11,391 nucleotides of DNA, taken from the NCBI GenBank assembly GCA_003522105.1, contig DPGF01000059.1, positions 1-11,391 of the forward strand. The letters are read 5' to 3'. The stretch comes from Oscillibacter sp. Lineage in GTDB: Bacteria > Bacillota > Clostridia > Oscillospirales > Oscillospiraceae. The stretch's first letter is position 1; each line of letters starts with the position of its first letter. The position numbers were made by a program, and so were the translations under genes. The notes under the pieces are model-generated. The model had not been told where the DNA came from. It made no database searches and saw only the letters and a program-made list of their open reading frames with translations. Shown one piece after another: positions 1 to 5,763 of this stretch.

Positions 1-788
1 GCCGCGTCAAAGCCGCCGGCAGCCAGATCCGCAGGATTCACAGCGCTGTTGTTGATGTACAGATCCCAGAGGTTCTTGTAGTTCTGCATGTAGGCACCGG
101 TGATGGTCGGGGGGCACGCCTTCCAGGCGTCGGGATCGTCCACAGACTCGTAGTAGTACTCGAGGTTGGCGAGGTGGCCGGTGAAACGCCAGCTGGAGTC
201 GTCGCTCATGGAAGAGGAGGTGAAGGCATCGAAGCCGAGCTCGGAAGCGCGGGCGTGGATGTCCTCGGCGACGGCCTTGAGGGTCTCAAAGTTCGTGATG
301 TCGCCAAGCGTGTAGCCGGCCTTCTCCAGAAGGTCTTCGTTGACGATGATGCCGTAGCACTCGTAGCAGTAGCCGATGGAGCAGAGCTTGCCGTCAGCGT
401 CGTAGAGGTTGTAGGCGTCGGTGTTCAGCTGGTTGGCAATGTCGGTGCCGGAGAGATTGTAGCAGTAGTCGCCCCAGGTCTCAACAGCGGCCTGGTTGCC
501 CACGACGAACAGCGTCGGGGGAGCGGACTTGTCCATCTCGGCGGTCAGGGTCTCGTTGTAGGTGCCGGAAGCGGCGGTCACAACGGTGACGGGCACACCG
601 GTCTTCTCGGTGTACATGGCGGCGACCTTCTGCAGCGTAGCGTCGGCCTCGGGCTTGAAGTTCAGCCAGTAGACGCTGCCGGTAGCAGTATCGCCGTTGT
701 TGTCAGCGGCATCGTCCTGCTTGTCGCCGCAGGCGACGAGAGAAAGAGCCATGACAAGAGCAAGGATCATTGCAAGATACTTTTTCAT
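1..788 (-). CDS. Extracellular solute-binding lipoprotein of a sugar ABC transporter (family 1), 3' end cut by window edge
   Basis: Reading from the ATG at 788 down to base 3 gives 262 uninterrupted codons; the gene continues beyond the left edge. The N-terminus is a lipoprotein signal peptide: basic MKKY, a hydrophobic stretch, then a lipobox L-V-A-C with the lipidated Cys at residue 20, followed by a Gly/Asp/Asn-rich linker. The mature part resembles UgpB/MalE-type binding proteins, including a Gly-rich segment near residue 135 ending in GIIVNEDLLEKAGY, the hinge motif typical of family 1 sugar-binding proteins. Such proteins are usually about 400-450 aa, so roughly 60% is visible. It would sit on the outer face of the membrane and hand a sugar or oligosaccharide to permeases probably encoded further left. 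The AGGAG at 799-803 lies 10 nt before the chosen start. A LacI repressor gene lies 51 bp upstream and probably controls it. The substrate cannot be told from sequence. Confidence 0.9.
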   Translation of the reverse strand, partial: MKKYLAMILALVMALSLVACGDKQDDAADNNGDTATGSVYWLNFKPEADATLQKVAAMYTEKTGVPVTVVTAASGTYNETLTAEMDKSAPPTLFVVGNQAAVETWGDYCYNLSGTDIANQLNTDAYNLYDADGKLCSIGYCYECYGIIVNEDLLEKAGYTLGDITNFETLKAVAEDIHARASELGFDAFTSSSMSDDSSWRFTGHLANLEYYYESVDDPDAWKACPPTITGAYMQNYKNLWDLYINNSAVNPADLAAGGFDA

Positions 789-814
789 TTCATCTATACT
801 CCTTTTTAAATTTA

Positions 815-839
815 TTTTCACGCGAGTTCCGCGGGAAAA
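815..839 (-). promoter_or_regulatory. Inverted repeat between lacI and the binding-protein gene; candidate operator or weak attenuator
   Basis: The arms TTTTCACGCG (815-824) and CGCGGGAAAA (830-839) are complementary at 9 of 10 positions around a 5-nt centre. The repeat starts directly at the lacI stop codon and fills half of the 51-bp gap before the binding-protein gene. The RNA hairpin would not be followed by a U-tract, so a normal terminator is unlikely. A protein-binding site or an attenuator between the two genes fits better. No convincing -35/-10 pair is visible in the gap, so cotranscription from the lacI promoter is possible. Confidence 0.4.
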
Positions 840-1856
840 TCACTGATGGGGACGCTGCACGGAAGCGCCCTTGCGCAGCTCGGTCGGCAGCGTGACGTGG
901 CGGTGGCCGCTGCGCCCCTCGATGATGTCGAGCAGAATGCCGACGCTGGTTTCACCCATGGCGGTCATGGGCTGGCAGAGGGTGGTGAGCATGGGGTGGA
1001 TGTATTCCGAAACACTGATGCCGTCGATGGCGATGACGGAGCAATCGCTGGGGACGGAGCGCCCGCTTTCGCGCAGGGCGCGCATTGCGCCGATGGCCAT
1101 GTCATCTGCAATGGCAAATACTGCCGTAAAGTCGGCGGGTGAACGCAGGCGTTTTTGCATCGCGGCATAGGCATTGGCGATGGTAAAATCGCTGGCGCAG
1201 ATGAGATCCTCCGGATGCTCGGTCAAGCCAAAGTCGCGCAGCGCACGCTGATAGCCGAGGTAGCGCAGCTGGGAGATCGAGCTGTCGTCCGGATCGGCGG
1301 TCAGCACGGCGATGCGGCGGTGGCCGCTCTCGTAAAGCTCCTTCACTGCGCGGTAAGCCTCCTGCTCATCAGCGATGGAAACAGAGGAGTAGGAGTCCGG
1401 CGGCAGCGTACCGTAAGAGTTCGTGTAGGAACAGCAGATGTAGGGAACGCTGAGAAGCGCAACCTCCTCGGGGGAATAATCGCTGCGCCCGCCGAGGAAA
1501 ATGATGCCGCGCAGGCGCTTTTCCTTTTCCATTACCGCGCCGCACTGAATCTCGTCGTCGCCGGACGGGATCTGGCGCATGACCATCGTGTAGCCCGAAG
1601 CGTCGAGCTTTTGCTCGATGGCATGGATAATGTCGGTATAAAAGGGATTCTGTACGCCGCGCACCACAAGGCCGATCGCATCGGAGCGAACCTTGACCAG
1701 ATCGCGCGCGCTGTTGTTGGGCACGTATTTGTGCGCCTTGATGACGGCGCGCACCCGCTCGCGGGAATCCTCGCTCACATCGGGCCGGTCATTGAGCACA
1801 CGGGAAACCGTACTGACGCTGACCCCTGCAAGTTTTGCGATATCCTTGATGGTCAT
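840..1856 (-). CDS. LacI-family transcriptional repressor
   Basis: 338 aa, normal family length. The N-terminal helix-turn-helix is textbook: TIKDIAKLAGVSVSTVSRVLN at residues 2-22, followed by the hinge helix region around 45-57 (VPNNSARDLVKVRSD). The rest is the periplasmic-binding-protein-like effector domain (about 60-330), with GLVVRGVQNPFYTDII at its start and a C-terminal LPTEL segment typical of the family. It presumably binds a sugar and represses the adjacent binding-protein gene and probably itself, given the operator-like palindromes just after its promoter. The start at 1856 is supported by the conserved TIKDIA start and an AGGGGG-like ribosome binding site (minus strand) about 9 nt upstream. 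The stop codon (840-842) touches the inverted repeat before the next gene. Specific ligand unknown. Confidence 0.95.
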   Translation of the reverse strand: MTIKDIAKLAGVSVSTVSRVLNDRPDVSEDSRERVRAVIKAHKYVPNNSARDLVKVRSDAIGLVVRGVQNPFYTDIIHAIEQKLDASGYTMVMRQIPSGDDEIQCGAVMEKEKRLRGIIFLGGRSDYSPEEVALLSVPYICCSYTNSYGTLPPDSYSSVSIADEQEAYRAVKELYESGHRRIAVLTADPDDSSISQLRYLGYQRALRDFGLTEHPEDLICASDFTIANAYAAMQKRLRSPADFTAVFAIADDMAIGAMRALRESGRSVPSDCSVIAIDGISVSEYIHPMLTTLCQPMTAMGETSVGILLDIIEGRSGHRHVTLPTELRKGASVQRPHQ

Positions 1857-1882
1857 GCTCCAGCGCCCCCTGCGACCGCTCC

Positions 1883-1906
1883 GGAAACCTTCCCGGTAAC
1901 GTTTCC
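1883..1906 (-). promoter_or_regulatory. Tandem LacI-type operators downstream of the lacI promoter
   Basis: Two adjacent 12-bp imperfect palindromes. On the plus strand they are GGAAACCTTCCC (1883-1894) and GGTAACGTTTCC (1895-1906). The second has the AACGTT core with central CG that is common in operators of LacI/GalR proteins. The outer half-sites GGAAAC and GTTTCC are also exact inverted copies of each other. Both lie in the first ~35 nt of the predicted lacI transcript, where a bound repressor would block transcription, so autorepression is the simplest reading. Confidence 0.55.
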
Positions 1907-1919
1907 AATCTTCAATTAC

Positions 1920-1948
1920 AGCATAGTCCCCGCCAAGGGCAAAGTCAA
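1920..1948 (-). promoter_or_regulatory. Sigma-A-type promoter of lacI
   Basis: On the minus strand, TTGACT (-35, 1943-1948) is separated by exactly 17 bp from TATGCT (-10, 1920-1925). Transcription would begin near 1913, giving a leader of about 57 nt before the lacI ATG at 1856. Confidence 0.7.
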
Positions 1949-1967
1949 ATAGAATTTACAATCGGTG

Positions 1968-2007
1968 AGAAAAATGGGGAAAACATACAAGAAAAAATGG
2001 GAAACAT
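1968..2007. repeat. Pair of A/G-rich direct repeats upstream of the lacI -35 box
   Basis: AGAAAAATGGGGAAAACAT (1968-1986) and AGAAAAAATGGGAAACAT (1990-2007) are near-identical direct repeats with a 22-bp period, about two helical turns. They lie 20 bp upstream of the lacI -35 box, a position suited to an activator or UP-element. They could instead be chance A-tract similarity. Confidence 0.45.
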
Positions 2008-2021
2008 TGACAAAATAAACA

Positions 2022-2044
2022 ACAGACGGAGTTGTGACAGACGG
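2022..2044. repeat. Short direct repeat ACAGACGG
   Basis: ACAGACGG occurs at 2022-2029 and again at 2037-2044, 15 bp apart, in the region between the asd terminator and the lacI promoter. Function unknown; the repeats are short and may be chance. Confidence 0.25.
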
Positions 2045-2074
2045 CATGCGTTTGCTTTTCCAGCCTGTTGTGAT

Positions 2075-2116
2075 AAAAAAACCCCGTTTTCCGCCAACAA
2101 AAGGCAGAAAACGGGG
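2075..2116 (-). terminator. Rho-independent terminator of the hom-lysC-asd operon
   Basis: On the minus strand a stem is formed by 2103-2116 (CCCCGTTTTCTGCC as transcribed) and its partner 2082-2095, with a 7-nt loop and one or two imperfect pairs. Seven T residues follow (2075-2081). It lies 22 bp after the asd stop codon. Confidence 0.9.
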
Positions 2117-2137
2117 AAAGAGAGGAACCATGCAATT

Positions 2138-3139
2138 TTATTTTACCAGCAGCTCCGCAATCTGGATGGTGTTGGTGGCGGCGCCCTTGCGAACCTGATC
2201 GCCGCAGCACCAGAGGTTCAGCCCGCGCTCGTCGGTCAGATCCTCACGGATGCGGCCAACATAGACGATGTCCTGGTCGGACGTGTCGAGCGGCATGGGG
2301 TAGACCTTGTTCTTAAGGTCGTCAACGAGCTTGCAGCCGGGGGCGTTTGCAATGAGCTCACGCGCACGCTCGACGCTGATCTTCTCCTTCGTGCGCAGCA
2401 CGACGGAGACGCTGTGGCTGCGGACGACGGGCACGCGCGCGCAGGTGCAGCTGACCTTCATCTCGGGCAGGTGGAGGATCTTGCGGCCCTCGTTCTGCAT
2501 CTTCATCTCCTCGCTGGTGTAGCCCTCGAAGGCCTCGCCGCCGATCTGGGGAATGATGTTGTACGCGATCTGATACTGGAAGACCTTGGGCTCAAGGCGC
2601 TTGCCCTCGGAAAGGGCCTTGACCTCGTTGTTGAGTTCGTCGATGCCGCCCTTGCCCGCGCCGCTGACGGCCTGGTAGGACGAGGCGATGATCGTCTCGA
2701 TGGGGCTCTCCTTGGCGAGGGCGTTAATGGCCACAAGCGTGACGATCGTGGTGCAGTTGGGATTCGAGATGATGCCCTTGTGCCACTTCACGTCCTCGGG
2801 GTTGATCTCGGGAATGACGAGGGGAACATTGGGGTCGAGGCGGAAGGCGCTCGAGTTATCGACGAACACCGCGCCCGCCTTGACGATCGCGGGAGCGAAA
2901 CGCTCGGCGATGTCGTTCTCGGCCGCGCCAAGGACGATGTCGAGCCCCTCAAAGGCATCGTCGGAGGCTTCGACGATGGTGCATTCCTGCCCGCGGAACG
3001 AGATCTTACTGCCCGCGCTTCTTGCGCTTGCGATGGGACGAAGGGACGCGACAGGGAAATTGCGCTCCTCGAGAATTTTGATCATTTCCTGACCGACGGC
3101 GCCCGTTGCGCCGAGAATACCGATGTTGACCTGCTTCAT
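2138..3139 (-). CDS. asd: Aspartate-semialdehyde dehydrogenase
   Basis: 333 aa, the usual length. It catalyses the NADPH-dependent reduction of aspartyl-4-phosphate to aspartate-4-semialdehyde, the branch point to lysine/cell-wall diaminopimelate and to threonine/methionine. Visible features: nucleotide-binding GATGAVG at 10-16; NSSAFR at 95-100; active-site SNPNCTT at 125-131 with the catalytic Cys at 129; QAVSGAGKGGIDEL at 156-169; and VPVVRSHSVSV, with the catalytic His at 242. The ATG overlaps the TGA of lysC (ATGA at 3136-3139), indicating translational coupling; an AAAGGAG (3151-3157) lies 11 nt upstream, inside lysC. It is the last gene of the operon and is followed by a strong terminator. 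Confidence 0.97.
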   Translation of the reverse strand: MKQVNIGILGATGAVGQEMIKILEERNFPVASLRPIASARSAGSKISFRGQECTIVEASDDAFEGLDIVLGAAENDIAERFAPAIVKAGAVFVDNSSAFRLDPNVPLVIPEINPEDVKWHKGIISNPNCTTIVTLVAINALAKESPIETIIASSYQAVSGAGKGGIDELNNEVKALSEGKRLEPKVFQYQIAYNIIPQIGGEAFEGYTSEEMKMQNEGRKILHLPEMKVSCTCARVPVVRSHSVSVVLRTKEKISVERARELIANAPGCKLVDDLKNKVYPMPLDTSDQDIVYVGRIREDLTDERGLNLWCCGDQVRKGAATNTIQIAELLVK

Positions 3140-4464
3140 GACACTACATTCTCCTTTACAAAGCTGTGATACAGGACGCGGATGGCCTGTTCGAAATCCT
3201 TCTCCTCCACGCCCACGATGATGTTGAGTTCCTCCGGCCCCTGCGTGATCATGCGGATGTTCACGCCGTTTTCGCCGAGCTTGGCGAAGATTTTACCGGA
3301 AACGCCGGGCTGATAGGCCATCTTGCGGCCGACAGCGGCAACGATGGCGATGTGTTCCGTTACGGTTATCTTATTCGGCTGCACTTCCTTTTGCAGCTCG
3401 CCCAACATTTCATAGAGCGAGCGGGACACCTTGTCGGACGAGACAACAAGGGAAACATTGTCGATGCCGGAGGGCAGATATTCCACATTGACCTCGTGCT
3501 TGGCGAGCACGTTGAGAATCTTCAAAAGTGTGCCCGGCTCGCTCGACATGCCTGTTTTGGCAATGGTGATGATGGAAAAGCCCTTCTTGCCGGCGATGCC
3601 GGTGATGAAGCCGCCCTCTTTTTGCTCGTCTTCAATGGATTCCAGAATCATCGTGCCGGGGTGATCGGGGGCGTTGGTGTTGCGGATGTTGAGGGGGATG
3701 TTCTTCTCACGCACGGGGAAGATCGTACCCTCGTGCAGCACCTGCGCGCCGATATAGCTCAGCTCGCGCAGCTCGCTGTAAGTCACGCGGCGGATCGGCT
3801 CGGGATCGTCTACAATGCGCGGGTCTGCCATCAGAATGCCGGAGACGTCCGTCCAGTTTTCGTACACGTCCGCACCGAGCGCCGCCGCGGCGAGCGCGCC
3901 GGTGATGTCGCTGCCGCCACGGGAGAAGGTTTTCATGTGACCGTCCGGCATCACGCCGTAAAAGCCGGGAATGACGACCCTGCGGCCCTCTGCGGCGGCG
4001 CGCAGTGCCGCGTAGGAGGCGTCCCGGTCGACGCTGCCATCAAACTTGAACTTGACCCACAGCGCCGCGTCTAAAAACTCGAAGCCGAGGAACTCGGACA
4101 TGAGCCGCGCGGAGAAGTATTCGCCGCGCGAGGCAAGCTCGTCCTTGCTGATGCCGCTTTGCATCTTGCTCCACAGCTCGTCAAATTCCTTGTCGAGCGA
4201 GAGCTTTAAGCCGCACTCCGCAATGATCTCATTGTAGCGGTCGCGGATCATGGCAAAGATATCCTCGCAGGAAACGCCGTATTTGATGTGTGCGGCGCAG
4301 AGATAGAGAAGATCGGTGATTTTATGGTCGCCGGAGAAGCGCTTGCCCGGCGCGGAAACGATGACCACGCGGCGGGCGGGGTCTGCGTCCACGATGGACT
4401 TCACTTTGGCGAACTGATGCGCGTCGGCAAGCGAGGAGCCGCCGAATTTCAAAACTTTGAGCAT
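3136..4464 (-). CDS. lysC: Aspartate kinase with tandem ACT domains
   Basis: 442 aa monofunctional aspartokinase, which phosphorylates aspartate with ATP in the first committed step of the aspartate family. The N-terminal kinase domain has KFGGSS at 6-11, ASRGEYFSARLMSEFL near 111-126, SRGGSDITGA at 181-190 and the WTDVSGILMADPR motif at 204-216. Two ACT domains follow, about 290-360 and 370-442, the second containing VNIRMITQG at 401-409; in this family they bind lysine and/or threonine for feedback inhibition. The start codon lies 5 nt after the hom stop. An AGAGGAA ribosome binding site (about 4473-4479) sits inside the hom end. It overlaps asd by 4 nt. Which amino acid inhibits it cannot be read from sequence. 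Confidence 0.96.
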   Translation of the reverse strand: MLKVLKFGGSSLADAHQFAKVKSIVDADPARRVVIVSAPGKRFSGDHKITDLLYLCAAHIKYGVSCEDIFAMIRDRYNEIIAECGLKLSLDKEFDELWSKMQSGISKDELASRGEYFSARLMSEFLGFEFLDAALWVKFKFDGSVDRDASYAALRAAAEGRRVVIPGFYGVMPDGHMKTFSRGGSDITGALAAAALGADVYENWTDVSGILMADPRIVDDPEPIRRVTYSELRELSYIGAQVLHEGTIFPVREKNIPLNIRNTNAPDHPGTMILESIEDEQKEGGFITGIAGKKGFSIITIAKTGMSSEPGTLLKILNVLAKHEVNVEYLPSGIDNVSLVVSSDKVSRSLYEMLGELQKEVQPNKITVTEHIAIVAAVGRKMAYQPGVSGKIFAKLGENGVNIRMITQGPEELNIIVGVEEKDFEQAIRVLYHSFVKENVVS

Positions 4465-4469
4465 GGAGT

Positions 4470-5576
4470 TTATTCCTCTTCGGCCGCGTAGCGCGCAAGC
4501 AGCGCGTGCGGGTCGTCCTTTCGGTAAGATTCATAGGCGTCGAACGCCTCGCGGGCGCTGCACTCGCGGGTAAAGTATTCGCCCATGCAGCGGAACAGCC
4601 ACTTGCACTGCGTGCCGGAGAGGTTCACCGAGCAGGGGGTGAAGGAGTCAGCATAGAAGCTGCGGCAGCCGGCGGCGACGTCGAGACAGTCGCGCAGGAC
4701 ACTCGAGCCGGTCGGATAGCCGCCCGCGCCCGCGCCGGAAAAGCTCTGCCTGCCAAAGCGCGCGGCGTAGAGCGTGGCGAGGTTGCCCGTGCCGTCGGTG
4801 TGCGCCTCGGGCGCGGAGGAGGGGAAGAGCGTGGGGCAGACGAAGGCGGCCACTGCATTGCCGGACTTTTCCGCGCGGGCGATCAGCTTATAGGTGAGAC
4901 CTTCTTCCTTCGCCCTTGCAATGTCTGCCGCGGTGATAGACGAAATGCCGACGCAGGGAATGTCCTCTTCCTTGATATTCACGCCGAAGGCAAGGTCGGC
5001 GGAGAGGACGAGCTTGCGCCGCGCGTCAAGTCCTTCCACATCCGCGGTGGGATCGGCCTCGGCATAGCCGAGTTCCTGCGCCTTTTGCAGGGCGGCGGCA
5101 TAGTCCGCGCCGGAATTCGTCATGGCAGAGAGCATATAGTTCGTCGTGCCGTTGAGGATGCCCTCGACCGCAGTGATCTCATCGAGCTGAGATGCGCGGG
5201 AGAGGGAAGTGAGCCAGGGAATGCCGCCGCCCGCGGCGGCGGTGCAGCGCAGCGCCACGCCCATTTCTTTGGAAAGGGCAGTGAGCGCGTCAAAGCGGGC
5301 GCACATGAGCTGCTTGTTCGCCGTGACGACGTGCTTGCCCGCGCGCATGGCCGCGCAGAGGTAGCTGTACGCCGGCTCGATGCCGCCCATGACCTCCACC
5401 ACAATATCAATCGAGGGATCGCGCACGATCTCGTCGTAATCGGCGGTCACGGTGCAGGTGAGCTCCGGACGGGGGCGGCGGGAGAGAACGGCAGTGATCT
5501 GCAAATCGCTTCGCCCCTCGCACAACTTATAGAAATGGGAGCCAACAGTGCCGAAGCCCAAAAGTGCAATTTTCAC
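4470..5576 (-). CDS. hom: Homoserine dehydrogenase, short form without a recognisable ACT domain
   Basis: 368 aa; it reduces aspartate semialdehyde to homoserine with NAD(P)H. Visible features: Rossmann GFGTVG at 7-12; VVTANKQLM at 83-91; GGGIPW at 116-121; GILNGTTNYML at 139-149; EADPTADVEGLDARRK at 173-188, whose Asp184 and Lys188 match the catalytic D/K pair; and GAGAGGYPTGSSVLRD at 281-296. Many Gram-positive Hom proteins are 400-430 aa with a C-terminal ACT domain. Here the last ~55 residues (Cys-rich start, then an acidic helix) do not look like ACT. The start is GTG at 5574-5576, fixed by the conserved KIALLGFGTVG beginning and an AGAAGG at 5586-5591, 9 nt upstream. It is the first gene of hom-lysC-asd and divergent from thrC. 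Confidence 0.95.
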   Translation of the reverse strand: MKIALLGFGTVGSHFYKLCEGRSDLQITAVLSRRPRPELTCTVTADYDEIVRDPSIDIVVEVMGGIEPAYSYLCAAMRAGKHVVTANKQLMCARFDALTALSKEMGVALRCTAAAGGGIPWLTSLSRASQLDEITAVEGILNGTTNYMLSAMTNSGADYAAALQKAQELGYAEADPTADVEGLDARRKLVLSADLAFGVNIKEEDIPCVGISSITAADIARAKEEGLTYKLIARAEKSGNAVAAFVCPTLFPSSAPEAHTDGTGNLATLYAARFGRQSFSGAGAGGYPTGSSVLRDCLDVAAGCRSFYADSFTPCSVNLSGTQCKWLFRCMGEYFTRECSAREAFDAYESYRKDDPHALLARYAAEEE

Positions 5577-5611
5577 GGGGAAATACCTTCTTTCTTTTTG
5601 GGGGATACTCC

Positions 5612-5672
5612 GTCAAGTGCGGACGAATTTGTAACTTGTGCCGAAAATGTCTCTGAGAGAAAAACACTTGAC
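5612..5672. repeat. 8-bp perfect inverted repeat in the hom-thrC intergenic region
   Basis: GTCAAGTG (5612-5619) and CACTTGAC (5665-5672) are exact inverted copies 45 bp apart. The right arm overlaps the thrC -35 box. Both arms lie in the predicted hom leader RNA, where they could close a long stem-loop. It may be a pair of binding sites for a regulator or an RNA closing stem; 8 bp alone could also be chance. Confidence 0.4.
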
Positions 5673-5696
5673 TTTTAGATGGGAACAATATAACAT
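5668..5696 (+). promoter_or_regulatory. thrC promoter
   Basis: TTGACT (-35, 5668-5673), 17-bp spacer, TAACAT (-10, 5691-5696). An alternative -10 TATAAC at 5689-5694 would give a 15-bp spacer. Start of transcription is expected near 5703, leaving a leader of about 60 nt. Confidence 0.6.
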
Positions 5697-5715
5697 AGCG
5701 TTTGTGAAAATACAA
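5687..5715 (-). promoter_or_regulatory. hom-lysC-asd promoter, overlapping the thrC promoter
   Basis: On the minus strand, TTGTAT (-35, 5710-5715), 17-bp spacer, TATATT (-10, 5687-5692; 5 of 6 to consensus). The -10 overlaps the thrC -10 on the other strand. Transcription would start near 5680, giving a ~104-nt hom leader. Confidence 0.55.
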
Positions 5716-5716
5716 T

Positions 5717-5758
5717 AGGGGAAGCAAAAAAACTTTCCCTGTGGGATACAGGAGGAAA
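5717..5758 (+). promoter_or_regulatory. thrC leader: two mutually exclusive hairpins, one masking the ribosome binding site
   Basis: Hairpin A pairs AGGGGAAG (5717-5724) with CTTTCCCT (5733-5740), eight pairs including one G-U, with an 8-nt A-rich loop. Hairpin B pairs TTTCC (5734-5738) with GGAAA (5754-5758) and CTGT (5739-5742) with ACAG (5748-5751), with a 2-nt bulge. Hairpin B includes most of the AGGAGG ribosome binding site (5750-5755). A and B share 5734-5740, so only one can form. This could switch thrC translation, but no known riboswitch or T-box motif is recognised. Confidence 0.35.
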
Positions 5759-5763
5759 CGTCC

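Noticed and set aside
174..809. 211-codon plus-strand open frame antisense to the binding lipoprotein
   Set aside because: The minus strand has a lipoprotein signal peptide and family 1 binding-protein motifs; the plus frame is Gly/Val-rich and has no ribosome binding site.
1951..2074. Hidden small gene between asd and lacI
   Set aside because: The short frames here are extensions of shadow ORFs without ribosome binding sites; the region is better explained as promoter-upstream sequence with repeats.
1997..3169. 390-codon plus-strand open frame antisense to asd
   Set aside because: A shadow of asd, which has intact active-site motifs; the ORF also runs through the asd terminator.
4506..5678. 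390-codon plus-strand open frame antisense to hom
   Set aside because: A shadow of hom, with Arg/Ala/Gly-rich composition and no recognisable domain.
5577..5680. T-box, lysine riboswitch or leader peptide in the hom leader
   Set aside because: About 104 nt is too short for a lysine riboswitch, no T-box core sequence is seen, and no ATG-started Thr/Ile- or Lys-rich leader peptide is present.
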